Origin: an uncultured Bryobacteraceae bacterium
GTDB taxonomy: Bacteria; Acidobacteriota; Terriglobia; Bryobacterales; Bryobacteraceae
Assembly (NCBI GenBank): GCA_937924525.1
Contig: CALDSU010000008.1
Span: forward strand, 248,001 to 312,000
DNA: 64,000 nt
Direction: 5' to 3'
Part shown: positions 24,591 to 33,639 of the stretch, piece by piece
Layout: every line of letters begins with the position of its first letter
How positions within the stretch are numbered: the first letter of the stretch is position 1
Translations under genes and position numbers: made by a program
The notes under the pieces: model-generated
What the model was told of the DNA's origin: nothing
What the model saw: only the letters and a program-made list of their open reading frames with translations
Database searches by the model: none

Positions 24591-25721
24591 ATGACGCGCG
24601 TTTGTTTGTGGCTAGCGCCCTTGCTGTTGCTTTTCGATCCCCAGGCCTTCGCGCAGGAGGGACCGAAGAAGGAAGTCAGCGACACTGTCGCCCGGCCGCG
24701 CAAGAAAGGCGCGCCCGCCGAGGAGGAGCAGCCCAAGATCCCCTCGCGCCTGGCCAAAAAGCCCGGCGCCGACGAGGCGAAGGAGGAGGGGCTGATCGCG
24801 TTTCGCACGGAAACCAACGTGGTGAGCGTGGATGTGGCCGTCGTGGACAACAAAGGCCGCTTCATTCCCAACATCCCGCCCGGCAACTTCCGCGTGCTCG
24901 AGGACAACGTCCCGCAGCAGATCAGCGGCATCACCATGGGCGAGGCGCCCATGACGGTCTGTATGGTCATCGAGTTCAGCAATCTGTTTCAGCAGTACTG
25001 GAGCAGCGGCTGGTACGAGACCCTGACCGCGGCGTACGGCTTTCTGGAGACGCTGAAGCCGGAGGACTACGTGGCCGTGGTAGCGTACGACCTGCGGCCG
25101 GAGATCCTCTCGGATTTCTCCACCGACAAGCGCAAAGCTTACGAAGCGATGCAGCGCCTGCGCATTGCGGCGTTTTCCGAGAGCAACCTATACGACGCGC
25201 TGGTGGACACCGCCACGCGCATGTCGGAGATCGAAGGTCGCAAAGCCATCGTGCTGATCGCTTCGGGGCTGGACACGTTCTCGAAGCTCACCTTCGACCA
25301 GACCCGGCGCAAACTTCAGGAGGCGGGCGTCCCGATCTATGGCATCGGCATCCTCCAGGCCATGCGCGAGTGGATGGACGCGCGCGGCTGGCTGGGGCCG
25401 ATCGCGCGGATGGATTTCCTCCAGGCGGACAACCAGATGCGCACGTTCGCCCGGGAGACGGGCGGCCAGGCTTTTCTGCCCCGCTTCTTTGGCGAGTTCC
25501 CCGGCATCTTTCGCGCGATTCACGAAGCGCTCCGCAACCAATATCAGATCACCTACTCGCCCACCAACCTGGCCAAGGACGGCAAGTTCCGGCGGATCAA
25601 GGTAGACTTGGTGAATCCGGCCAACGGAGAGCGCCTGCGCATCGTGGACGAAAAGGGCAAGCCGATCAAGTACTCGATTATCGCCAAGGCCGGCTACACC
25701 GCGCCGCGCGAAGTGGAGTAA
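24591..25721 (+). CDS. Secreted VWFA-domain protein
   Basis: A 376-residue exported protein. The signal peptide is MTRVCLWLAPLLLLFDPQAFA. A Lys/Pro/Glu-rich linker follows, then VNVVSVDVAVVDNKGRFIPN (a short Ig-like/FRVLED segment), and from ~residue 110 a VWFA fold: TVCMVIEFSNLFQQYW, IVLIASGLDTFSKLTFD. The MIDAS motif is weak: the usual DxSxS is replaced by IEFSN, so metal binding is uncertain. Acidobacteria encode many such proteins, often annotated as VWFA-related. The role (adhesion or surface protein interaction) is inferred. The ATG at 24591 lies 18 bp from a promoter. Confidence 0.8.
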   Translation: MTRVCLWLAPLLLLFDPQAFAQEGPKKEVSDTVARPRKKGAPAEEEQPKIPSRLAKKPGADEAKEEGLIAFRTETNVVSVDVAVVDNKGRFIPNIPPGNFRVLEDNVPQQISGITMGEAPMTVCMVIEFSNLFQQYWSSGWYETLTAAYGFLETLKPEDYVAVVAYDLRPEILSDFSTDKRKAYEAMQRLRIAAFSESNLYDALVDTATRMSEIEGRKAIVLIASGLDTFSKLTFDQTRRKLQEAGVPIYGIGILQAMREWMDARGWLGPIARMDFLQADNQMRTFARETGGQAFLPRFFGEFPGIFRAIHEALRNQYQITYSPTNLAKDGKFRRIKVDLVNPANGERLRIVDEKGKPIKYSIIAKAGYTAPREVE

Positions 25722-25724
25722 AAA

Positions 25725-25740
25725 TCGGGACGCGTCCCGA
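25725..25740. repeat. Perfect 16-bp palindrome after the VWFA gene
   Basis: TCGGGACGCGTCCCGA is fully self-complementary and begins 3 bp after the TAA of the VWFA gene. There is no T-run after it, so a Rho-independent terminator is not obvious; a protein-binding site is possible. Confidence 0.5.
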
Positions 25741-25873
25741 ACAATTGACCTTCGACTCCGAAAAACATTTCGCAATTATCCTGTTCGTAACTATTCGCGC
25801 TGGGCCATCAATCATGCCTGCTGCGCAAAGTCAAGTGCGAAATGTTGAGTGTTTACAATCTGATCCGGATGGT

Positions 25874-25903
25874 TTGACACGTCCGAATTTCCTTTGGTAC
25901 ATT
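25874..25903 (+). promoter_or_regulatory. Sigma-70-type promoter
   Basis: TTGACA (25874-25879), 18-bp spacer, TACATT (25898-25903). The ATG of the receiver gene is 15 bp further on, giving a very short leader. This makes an in-frame TTG at 25894, inside the promoter, an unlikely start. Confidence 0.55.
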
Positions 25904-25917
25904 CGCTCGGTCAAGCC

Positions 25918-26376
25918 ATGCCGCAGCCGCTTCCTCCGCCTCCCGCCCCCTTCGTGATCCTGCTCGCCGGCGGCCATCGCGACGGGTCGATTGCGCGCAG
26001 AATCGTACTCGAAGAGCACGGCTACCGGGTCCTGCTGGCCGTGAATGGCGAAGAGGCTTGCGAAACTCTCTCCCGGGAGCGCGTCGACCTGTTGGTGACC
26101 GACTACCGGATGCCGCGGATGAACGGCAAGGAACTGGTCGCGCGGGTCCGGCAAACCCACCCGGAAATGCCGGTAATCCTGCTGGCCGGGTATCTGGAAC
26201 TGATGGGCATGAACGAAAAAGACAGCGGCGCCGACCTGGTGCTGACCAAGGGCGCGCACGAGGTGACCCATCTGGTGCGCGGCGTCAACCGCCTGCTGGC
26301 CCGCCGGTCCGGGCGTAAACCGCCGGAGGTGGAGCGCCGGACACGAACCACCCGCACGAGGGCGGCCAAGGCCTGA
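25918..26376 (+). CDS. Response-regulator receiver-domain protein
   Basis: The 152-residue protein is a single receiver domain with a proline-rich N-terminus (MPQPLPPPPAP) and a basic C-terminal tail (RRTRTTRTRAAKA). The phospho-acceptor is the Asp in DLLVTDYRMPRMNG and the conserved Lys is in LVLTKGAHE. The acidic pair that normally starts the domain (DDE) is replaced by GGHRDGS, so magnesium binding and phosphorylation may be impaired. No output domain is present. No kinase is adjacent. It may sequester phosphate or act as a scaffold. Start chosen by the promoter position. Confidence 0.78.
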   Translation: MPQPLPPPPAPFVILLAGGHRDGSIARRIVLEEHGYRVLLAVNGEEACETLSRERVDLLVTDYRMPRMNGKELVARVRQTHPEMPVILLAGYLELMGMNEKDSGADLVLTKGAHEVTHLVRGVNRLLARRSGRKPPEVERRTRTTRTRAAKA

Positions 26377-26408
26377 ACGCCACGTCCCAGGGAATGCGAG
26401 ACTAAAGG

Positions 26409-28196
26409 GTGGACCGGCGCGGGCGTGTCTTCCTCCTCCTCTGTTTGCTGCTCTGGACTGCGGCCGTGGACTCCCCGGCGCAGGCGCGTAAGGGCGGCGT
26501 CCGCAAGCCCGGCGCTTCGCCGAAGACGCCCGGCGCAGCGGCAAGCCGCTGGCTCGCATCGCTGACTGTCGAACAGAAAGCGGCGCAACTGGTGGTGATC
26601 CCGGTTTATGGCGACGCGCCGAACGTCCGCTCGCGCGAGTATCAGAAGTTCGTCCGCCTGGTCCGCGATCGGCAGGTGGGCGGGCTGATCCTGATCAACC
26701 GCATCCGGCAGCGGGCGTTGCGGCGCGCCGAGCCGTTCGCGTTCGCTTCCTTCCTTAACCGGATGCAGAAGCTAGCCCGCATTCCTCTGCTGGTGGCGGC
26801 GGATTTCGAGCGGGGCGCGTCGATGCGGGTGGCGGACACGACGGCGTTTCCTCATGCCATGGCCTTGGCGGCGGCGGGCGATCTGGAAGCCACCCGCGAG
26901 GCCGGGCGCTTCACGGCGCTCGAGGCCCGCGCCCTGGGGGTGCATTGGGTGCTGTTCCCCACCGCCGACGTCAACAGCAACCCGGACAATCCGGTCATCA
27001 ACATCCGCTCGTACGGCGAAGACCCGCAGGCGGTCGCGCAACACGTGACGGCTTTCATCGCAGGGGCGCGCTCCGACCCGCGCCAGCGGGTTCTGACCAC
27101 GGCCAAGCATTTTCCCGGGCACGGAGACACGGCGGTGGACAGCCACGTCAAGCTGGCGTCGATTCCCGGTGACCGCGCCCGGCTGGACGCGGTGGAACTG
27201 GTCCCGTTCCGGGCGGCAATTCGCGCCGGCGTGGACAGCATCATGACCGGGCACCTGAGCGTGCCGGCTTTGGACGATCCGGCCCTTCCCGCGACGCTGT
27301 CCGCCAAAATCCTGACGGGTCTTCTCCGCAAGGAGCTGGGATTCCAGGGGCTGATTGTCACCGACGCGCTCGAGATGGGCGGCGTGGCTAAGGGGTTCGC
27401 CGCGGGGGAAGCGGCCGTCCGCGCGCTGGAAGCCGGCGCGGACGTGCTGCTGATGCCTCCCGACCCCGAAGCCGCGATTCGCGCCGTAGCGCGCGCCGTG
27501 CGCGAAAAGCGCCTGACCGAAGCCCGGCTGGATCAGAGCTTGGCGCGCTGGTTCGCCGCCAAGCAGCGCGTCGGCCTCGATCGCCGGCGCGAGGTGGCGG
27601 TGGAAGAACTCGAGGAAATCCTGGACTCGCCGGAAGCGAACGCCAGCGCGCAGGCCGTTGCCCAAAAGGCGATCACGCTGCTGCGGAACCAGAACCAGGT
27701 GCTCCCGCTGCGGCCGGCGGAGGGCGCTTGCGCGGTCTTGCTCACCGAAAACCGCTACCACCCGCAGGGCCTGGTGTTCGCCGAGGAATTCGCGAAGCGC
27801 GACGCCGGCGCCGCCGTGCTGCTGCTCGATCCCCTGATGCCCCAGCCCGAACTGGACGCCGCGGCCGCGCAATTGGGCGGGTGCGCCAAGATCGTGGCGG
27901 CGGCGTTTACGTCCGTCGCATCTTACCGCGACGGCGACGTGCTGCCCGCCGGCTATCCCGCCTTCCTGGAGTCCTTACTGGCCTCCGGGAAGCCGCTCGC
28001 GCTGGTCTCGCTGGGCAACCCTTATCTGCTGCGGCGTTTCGACCAGGTTGCCGGCTACGTGGCGACTTTTAGCCCTGTTCCTCCTGCGGAGTTAGCCGCC
28101 GTGCGGGTCCTGTTCGGGGAAGTTCCGCCCGCGGGGAAACTGCCGGTCACCATTCCCGGTCTGGCGAAACCGGGCGATGGGCTGACGCTGCCCTGA
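26409..28196 (+). CDS. Glycoside hydrolase family 3 (beta-N-acetylhexosaminidase type)
   Basis: The 595-residue protein has a signal peptide (VFLLLCLLLWTAAVDSPAQA) and a GH3 TIM barrel. The NagZ-type motif KHFPGHGDTAVDSH is present, as is the nucleophile in IVTDALEMGG (Asp). Other conserved phrases are LVAADFERGASMRVA and GADVLLMPPDPEAAI. The C-terminal ~200 residues (VAQKAITLLRNQNQVLPL...) form the second alpha/beta sandwich domain that NagZ lacks, so this is the two-domain form. A secreted enzyme could release N-acetylglucosamine or a related sugar from glycans or peptidoglycan. The start is a GTG with AAAGG just before it. Confidence 0.9.
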   Translation: MDRRGRVFLLLCLLLWTAAVDSPAQARKGGVRKPGASPKTPGAAASRWLASLTVEQKAAQLVVIPVYGDAPNVRSREYQKFVRLVRDRQVGGLILINRIRQRALRRAEPFAFASFLNRMQKLARIPLLVAADFERGASMRVADTTAFPHAMALAAAGDLEATREAGRFTALEARALGVHWVLFPTADVNSNPDNPVINIRSYGEDPQAVAQHVTAFIAGARSDPRQRVLTTAKHFPGHGDTAVDSHVKLASIPGDRARLDAVELVPFRAAIRAGVDSIMTGHLSVPALDDPALPATLSAKILTGLLRKELGFQGLIVTDALEMGGVAKGFAAGEAAVRALEAGADVLLMPPDPEAAIRAVARAVREKRLTEARLDQSLARWFAAKQRVGLDRRREVAVEELEEILDSPEANASAQAVAQKAITLLRNQNQVLPLRPAEGACAVLLTENRYHPQGLVFAEEFAKRDAGAAVLLLDPLMPQPELDAAAAQLGGCAKIVAAAFTSVASYRDGDVLPAGYPAFLESLLASGKPLALVSLGNPYLLRRFDQVAGYVATFSPVPPAELAAVRVLFGEVPPAGKLPVTIPGLAKPGDGLTLP

Positions 28197-28218
28197 GCCG
28201 CATCCGGCTGGTTGCCGG

Positions 28219-30825
28219 TCAGAACTGGAGGCGCAGTCCCGCCTGAAGCCGGCGGGCCGGCTGGCTGCCGACGGCGCGGCCGAAGAAGGGCGAGGTCAGC
28301 GCGCCGATGTAGTTCTGGTAGTTGACCCGGTTTCCTACGTTGAAGGCGTCGACGGCGCAGGTCAACAGCGGGCTCTTGTCCTTGCGCGACGGGGACAGCC
28401 GCCAGTCGCGATGCCAGCGCAGATCGAGCGTGGCGAGTCCGGGTCCCTGGCCGGTATTGCGCGTCACGCCGGGCGGCCGGTCCATCGCCTGGCCGTCCCG
28501 GTTCTCGTCGCGCCCGGTGGTCACGTTGAACGGGATGCCGGAAAGCAGCGAGAGGGAGATTCCGAAGTTGGCCCAGCGGTGCAGCGCCAGCGTGCCCAGG
28601 AACTGGAGTTGGTGGCGGCGGTCCGTGTCGGCGCGGGACCATTCGCCGTGGGGCGCAAAACTATTCGCCGGATACCAGTACAGGCCGCCGGTGTCGGTCA
28701 TCGTCTTTCCGTACACGTACTGCGCCAAACCGGTGACGCGGCGCGCCAGGGCGCCGCGGAGCGTGATCTCCAGCGCGTTGGACTCCAGCCGGCCGGCCGA
28801 CTCGATCTGGCGCAGGACATTCACGTGCGGGTCCGGCCGCGCGGCGAACTCCGGGGGCAGCGGCGCGTTCGCATCCCGAGAGCGGAACTGCTGGAAACCA
28901 CGCACGCCCACATAATTGACCGTCAGCGTGGTCTTGCTGGCTAACTGGCGTTCGACGGCGAAGTTGAACTGGAACACGTTCGGCAGTTCCGCGCCGCGGT
29001 CCAGCCGGTGAAGGCTGGGGGGCGCAGCCAGCGGGCCCTCCAGATTTCCCTCCGGCGGGATGAGCGGGCCCGTCAGCACATAACGCTGCAAGCGCACACC
29101 GTCGAACCGGGTGATGTCGGCAATCAGACTTGGGCCGGAACGCTCGAAGAAGGATCCCGCGCCCGCGCGGATGATGGTGCGCCGGTTCTTGCCGGGAGCC
29201 CACGCCAACGCCAGCCGCGGCCCAAAGTTGTTGTAATCCCGGAAATAGTTTTGCCAGTCGTAACGCAGGCCGGCGGCCAGGGAGAGGTTGGGCCGCGCCT
29301 GCCATTCCTGCTGCACGAAACCGCCGGCGTTCTTTTCGACGAAAACATTCCGCGGTTCGCCGCGCTGCAACACGACGGCGAAGGGGCGGCCGGCGGCGAG
29401 ATCGCTCAGGCTGGCGTACGAGAATGCGCCACGGCGGAACGTCCGGTCCGACAAGCCGCGGCGGGTCCAGGCCGGAATGTTCACCCCGTATTTGAACGTA
29501 CGCTTGCCGGCGCTGTGCGTCATCATCCAGTTCAGCGAGCGGTGCCCCTCGGTGGCCAGCCGGTCCATCTGCGCGCCGCCGCCGGCCCAGGCGTCGGTCA
29601 CCACCACGCGCGGAGCGTCGAGGTTGCTCCGCGAGGGCGCCCAGTAGCGGCCCACCAGGACCCGCAACTGGGACAGGACGCGGGGACTGAGCACAGCGCG
29701 GTGATGGAAGGTAAGCTCATCCTCGCGGAAACGCGAGTGCAGTCCCGCCTCCGCCACCGTGATTCCTCCCACCCCGCCGTTGTTTTGCCACCGGTCGTGG
29801 AAATTGTATTGCCAGAACACGGCCTGCTGATCGTTGAACTGATGGCTGACGCGCAGCGAGGCGAGGGAAATCACCTGGGGCGCCGGCACGTTCTCATAAA
29901 CCGGCCCGCGAAGATCGCGAGCATATACGATCGCCACCAGGTCGTCTTCCTGGCGCATACCGGAAAACAGAAACGACGTCTTGCGGCTGCCGGCCACCGG
30001 GCCGAACAGGCTGCCCTCGGCAATGCGGCGCTGCTCGCGCGGACGCTCGCGGGCAAAGGCATCCCGGGCGTTCAGCCGGTAGTCCCGCAGCAGGAAATTC
30101 AACGTGCCGTGAAAGGCATCGGCGGAGGTTTTCGTCGTGACTTCGATGCGCCGGCGGCTCCAGCGCGGAAATTCCGCGGTATACGGATTATTGTTGATGC
30201 GGATTTCCTGGATGGCCGAAGCACTGACGCCGGTATGGCGCGTCTCCATGCCGTCGACCACCTTGCTGGGCTCGGCATCCCCAGGATTGCCGGGGTCGAG
30301 GAAACGGCTCAACGCGCCGACGTAGTCGAGGTCCAGAAACGGGAGGCGGTCCAGCATGGGGCGCTCCACCGAGAGCGTGTCGGCGTTGGAAGCCGGCGCG
30401 GCGGCGATCGAGCGATCGTCGCCGAACACGCTCAGCTCTTCGCGCAGCGCGGCCAGTTTGAGACGGAGCAGCAGCGGCTGCGGACTGCGCGTGCCAATGC
30501 GCACGCGTTCCGCCACCGGGTCGAAGCCGGGGGCGAACGCCTCCAACAAGTATTCGCCGGGCGGCAAGCCATCGAAGCGAAACTCCCCGCCCTCCCCGCT
30601 CAGGCGCTCGACCCGGAAACCGCGCGCCGCCAGACGCAGCATCACGCCCGGAGTCGGCGCGTCCGAGGGATCGATCAGCGTCCCGGTCAGGGAAACGCCT
30701 TCGCCGCTGGTCTGCGCCGGCGACGTGACGCCCACGGCCAGCATCGTCAGCGCGACGCTCAGGGATACGTCCAGGCAAGGACGCAATTTGGAAAAAATGC
30801 CGCCTGATTGCGGACGGCTGCCCAC
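28219..30825 (-). CDS. Oar-like TonB-dependent outer-membrane receptor
   Basis: An 868-residue protein. The N-terminal signal (LSVALTMLAVGVTSPAQ) is followed by a carboxypeptidase-regulatory-like domain (GVSLTGTLIDPSDAPTPGVMLRLAARGF, EFRFDGLPPGEYLLEAFAPGF). Plug-like sequence around residues 140-260 and a 16-to-22-strand barrel follow, ending LQAGLRLQF with a terminal Phe. These Oar/CarboxypepD-Plug proteins are a hallmark of Acidobacteria and are thought to take up polysaccharide fragments or interact with TonB. A classical TonB box is not obvious. It starts at a GTG (30825) or at a TTG at 30786, the latter directly preceding the signal. It is convergent with the GH3 gene, which may supply its ligand. 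Confidence 0.85.
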   Translation of the reverse strand: MGSRPQSGGIFSKLRPCLDVSLSVALTMLAVGVTSPAQTSGEGVSLTGTLIDPSDAPTPGVMLRLAARGFRVERLSGEGGEFRFDGLPPGEYLLEAFAPGFDPVAERVRIGTRSPQPLLLRLKLAALREELSVFGDDRSIAAAPASNADTLSVERPMLDRLPFLDLDYVGALSRFLDPGNPGDAEPSKVVDGMETRHTGVSASAIQEIRINNNPYTAEFPRWSRRRIEVTTKTSADAFHGTLNFLLRDYRLNARDAFARERPREQRRIAEGSLFGPVAGSRKTSFLFSGMRQEDDLVAIVYARDLRGPVYENVPAPQVISLASLRVSHQFNDQQAVFWQYNFHDRWQNNGGVGGITVAEAGLHSRFREDELTFHHRAVLSPRVLSQLRVLVGRYWAPSRSNLDAPRVVVTDAWAGGGAQMDRLATEGHRSLNWMMTHSAGKRTFKYGVNIPAWTRRGLSDRTFRRGAFSYASLSDLAAGRPFAVVLQRGEPRNVFVEKNAGGFVQQEWQARPNLSLAAGLRYDWQNYFRDYNNFGPRLALAWAPGKNRRTIIRAGAGSFFERSGPSLIADITRFDGVRLQRYVLTGPLIPPEGNLEGPLAAPPSLHRLDRGAELPNVFQFNFAVERQLASKTTLTVNYVGVRGFQQFRSRDANAPLPPEFAARPDPHVNVLRQIESAGRLESNALEITLRGALARRVTGLAQYVYGKTMTDTGGLYWYPANSFAPHGEWSRADTDRRHQLQFLGTLALHRWANFGISLSLLSGIPFNVTTGRDENRDGQAMDRPPGVTRNTGQGPGLATLDLRWHRDWRLSPSRKDKSPLLTCAVDAFNVGNRVNYQNYIGALTSPFFGRAVGSQPARRLQAGLRLQF

Positions 30826-30877
30826 AGGCCAGATTTTACCTTTCCGGAGGAGCCCGCGGCTACACCCCCCGCAGACT

Positions 30878-32179
30878 TCATGAACCCTGCCAGGCGCGGC
30901 CCCCCGGGAATTCGTACGCGTCCAGCGAGGCGGGTTTCATGGTGATGCCGTAGCCCGGCGCTGCGGGCGGCACGTAGCGGTTATTGCGCATTTGCACGGG
31001 ATTTTCAAAGTGCTCGTGCAAATGATCGACGTACTCGACAATGCGGTTCTCCAGCGAGGCCGAAACGTATATATAGTCGAAAATCGCCAGGTGCTGCACG
31101 TACTCGCACAGGCCGACGCCGCCGGCGTGCGGGCAAACGGGGATGCCGAATTTCTTCGCCAGCAGGAGCACGGCCAGAATTTCGTTTACGCCGCCCAGCC
31201 GGCAGGAATCGATCTGGCAGAACTGAATCGCGCCCGCCTGCATCAGTTGCTTGAAGATGACGCGGTTCTGGCACTGCTCGCCGGTGGCCACGCCGATGGG
31301 AGCGATCGCCCGGGCGATGGCGGCATGCCCCAGCACGTCGTCGGGGCTGGTGGGTTCTTCGATCCAGTGGGGCTGAAAGCGGGCCAGTTCTTTCATCCAG
31401 CCGATGGCCTCGGGCACGTCCCAGCGCTGGTTGGCGTCGGTCATCAGCTTACGGTCGAAGCCGATCTCCTCGCGGATAATGGTGCAGCGGCGGAGATCGT
31501 CGGCCAGGTCCGCGCCGACCTTGATCTTGAAGTGCGACCAGCCCTCGGCCAGTGCGTCGCGGCAAAGCTGGCGCAGTTGGCGGTCGGAAAAGCCCAGCCA
31601 GCCCGCCGAGGTCGTATACGCGGGATAACCGTCGCGACGGAGTTCCGCTTCGCGCCGCGCGCGGGTGGGCGCGTTGGCCTCGAGGATCTCGAGCGCCTCG
31701 TCCGGCGTCAGCGCGTCGGTGAGGTAGCGGAAATCGATGAGGGAGACAATCTGCGCGGGTTCCATGTCCGCCAGCAGTTTCCAGACGGGCTTGCCTTCCG
31801 CCTTGGCGTAGAGATCCCAGACGGCGTTGACCAGAGCGGCGGTCGCCAGGTGCAGCGCCCCTTTCTCCGGACCGATCCAGCGCAACTGGCTTTCGCTGGT
31901 GAGCGACCGCCAGAACGCGGCCATGCCGTCGCAAATCTCCTCGAGCGTGCGGCCGCGGACGAGCGGCGCGAGCGCGTTCACCGCCGCCAGGCACACCTCG
32001 TTTCCGCGGCCGATGGTAAACGTCAGACCGTGGCCTTCCAGGCCGGGTTGGCTGGTGCGGAGAACCACATAGACGCAGGAGTAGTCGGGGTCCGGATGCA
32101 TGGCGTCGGAGCCGATGTGCTCGCGCGAGGTAGGAAAGCGGATATCCCGGGCAGTGACCCCGGTAATGGTTGTGGACAT
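30878..32179 (-). CDS. fucD: L-fuconate dehydratase (enolase superfamily)
   Basis: The 433-residue enzyme converts L-fuconate to 2-keto-3-deoxy-L-fuconate in the non-phosphorylated fucose pathway. It has the mandelate-racemase-like active site: FKIKVGADLADD (catalytic Lys), the metal ligands in LMTDANQRWD, IEEPTSPDD and GEQCQNR, and CPHAGGVGLCEYVQHLA with the acid/base His. The stretch IDSCRLGGVNEILAVLLLAK is characteristic of FucD. The ATG at 32179 is the only reasonable start. It is divergent from the rhamnose-isomerase-like gene (251 bp between them). Neighbouring genes for the rest of the pathway are not seen. Confidence 0.9.
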   Translation of the reverse strand: MSTTITGVTARDIRFPTSREHIGSDAMHPDPDYSCVYVVLRTSQPGLEGHGLTFTIGRGNEVCLAAVNALAPLVRGRTLEEICDGMAAFWRSLTSESQLRWIGPEKGALHLATAALVNAVWDLYAKAEGKPVWKLLADMEPAQIVSLIDFRYLTDALTPDEALEILEANAPTRARREAELRRDGYPAYTTSAGWLGFSDRQLRQLCRDALAEGWSHFKIKVGADLADDLRRCTIIREEIGFDRKLMTDANQRWDVPEAIGWMKELARFQPHWIEEPTSPDDVLGHAAIARAIAPIGVATGEQCQNRVIFKQLMQAGAIQFCQIDSCRLGGVNEILAVLLLAKKFGIPVCPHAGGVGLCEYVQHLAIFDYIYVSASLENRIVEYVDHLHEHFENPVQMRNNRYVPPAAPGYGITMKPASLDAYEFPGGRAWQGS

Positions 32180-32430
32180 CAGCTACGAGTGTATGGCAAC
32201 GGGCGGGGGAGACGGCGGCGGGGGCGGCAATCGCGCCGCCTGTCACCGCGCCGGAAGGCGGAGCTCGACCTCGGTGTCACGCATCGTAGCGCTACTAACC
32301 GTGGCGGGACGGCGGGGCGGTGTCAGGGGGAATAAACCGCTGCCTGGCACGCCCCTCTCGCCGAGGCGAAGGTCCTGGCCCCGTTGACCCGCCGCGCGCG
32401 GTCGGGTACCGTGATCGTCGGCGGTATCGT
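32180..32430. other. Divergent intergenic region between fucD and the isomerase
   Basis: 251 bp with GC-rich runs and no gene. Promoters for both genes must lie here. I could not identify convincing -35/-10 pairs or an operator, and there is no obvious RNA structure beyond general GC-rich pairing. Confidence 0.4.
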
Positions 32431-33624
32431 ATGCTTCCCTCCCGCGACGAAGAGAAAGTCTGGAACGCTCTCGACCAGTTCTCCGTGGAACTGCCCTCGT
32501 GGGGGTTCGCCAACACCGGGACCCGCTTCGGCAAGTTTCTGCAACCGGCCGCGGCGGCGACGACGGAAGAGAAACTGGCTGACGCCGGGCAGGTGCACGG
32601 CGTGACCGGGTGCTGCCCTTCGGTGGCGCTGCACGTGTTGTGGGACTTCCCGCGCGGGCTCGCGGACGCGCCGGACGTGACGGCGGCCGCGGCGCGCTAC
32701 GGCGTGCGGATCGGGGCGATCAATCCCAACGTGTTCCAGGATCAGCAGTACAAACACGGCTCGTTAGGCAATCCGGACCCAGAGGTCCGGAAAGCGGCGC
32801 TGGCTCACCTGGTGGAATCGGCCGGGATCGCCGCCGCCACCGGCAGCCGCGACGTGTCGTTGTGGTTTGCGGACGGTTCGAATTATCCCGGCACCGCGAA
32901 CCTGCGGGCGCGCAAGCACTGGTTCGAGGAGGGACTGCGGGAGTTGCACGGCCATCTGCGGGCGGACCAGCGCCTGCTGGTCGAATACAAGCCGTTCGAG
33001 CCGGCGTTTTACCACACCGACATCGCCGACTGGGGCATGGCGCTGCTGCTGGCACGCTCCGCCGGTCCGCAAGCCCGCGTTCTGGTGGACACCGGTCATC
33101 ACTACCAGGCTCAGAACATCGAGCAGATTGTCGCCTGGCTGCTGGCGGAGGGCATGCTGGGCGGGTTCCACTTCAATGACCGCCGCTACGCGGACGACGA
33201 TCTGACCCTGGGCTCCATCGACCCCTACCAGGTGTTTCGGATTTTCCACGAGATCCTGTTCTACGAGTGGGAGTCCGGCAAACGCGCCGATGTAGCGTAC
33301 ATGATCGACCAGAGCCACAACTTGAAGCCGAAGATCGAGGAGATGATTCAAACGGCGGTCATGGCGCAGGAGTTGTACGCCAAGGCGGTGCTGGTGGACC
33401 ACGCGCGGCTGGCGATCCATCAGCGCTCCGCCGAACTGGTGGACGCCGAAGCATGCTTGCAGGGGGCCTTCGCCACCGATGTAAGGCCCCTGTTGCGCGA
33501 GTGGCGCATGGCGCGCGGGTGGCCTGCCGCGCCTTTGGCCGCCTTCCGGGAGAGCGGCTACCTCGAGCGAATCACGACCGAACGCGGAGCGCGGGCCGGC
33601 CCTGCGGCCTCGAGCTACGCGTGA
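32431..33624 (+). CDS. L-rhamnose isomerase-type sugar isomerase
   Basis: The 397-residue TIM-barrel enzyme belongs to the RhaI group related to Pseudomonas stutzeri L-rhamnose isomerase, which interconverts L-rhamnose/L-rhamnulose and other aldose-ketose pairs. Metal-ligand motifs are visible: VEYKPFEPAFYHTD (Glu), VLVDTGHHYQAQNIEQIVAWL (Asp) and GGFHFNDRRYADDDLTLGSIDPYQVF (His and Asp). The ATG at 32431 is the first Met before the conserved WGFANTGTRFG. The signature is strong but sugar specificity within the family is not readable. Its divergence from fucD supports 6-deoxy-hexose catabolism (fucose or rhamnose). Confidence 0.83.
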   Translation: MLPSRDEEKVWNALDQFSVELPSWGFANTGTRFGKFLQPAAAATTEEKLADAGQVHGVTGCCPSVALHVLWDFPRGLADAPDVTAAAARYGVRIGAINPNVFQDQQYKHGSLGNPDPEVRKAALAHLVESAGIAAATGSRDVSLWFADGSNYPGTANLRARKHWFEEGLRELHGHLRADQRLLVEYKPFEPAFYHTDIADWGMALLLARSAGPQARVLVDTGHHYQAQNIEQIVAWLLAEGMLGGFHFNDRRYADDDLTLGSIDPYQVFRIFHEILFYEWESGKRADVAYMIDQSHNLKPKIEEMIQTAVMAQELYAKAVLVDHARLAIHQRSAELVDAEACLQGAFATDVRPLLREWRMARGWPAAPLAAFRESGYLERITTERGARAGPAASSYA

Positions 33625-33639
33625 GGCCCGGCGGCGGCG

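Noticed and set aside
25894-25917. TTG at 25894 as the start of the receiver gene
   Set aside because: It lies inside the promoter (between -35 and -10), and the ATG at 25918 is correctly placed after it.
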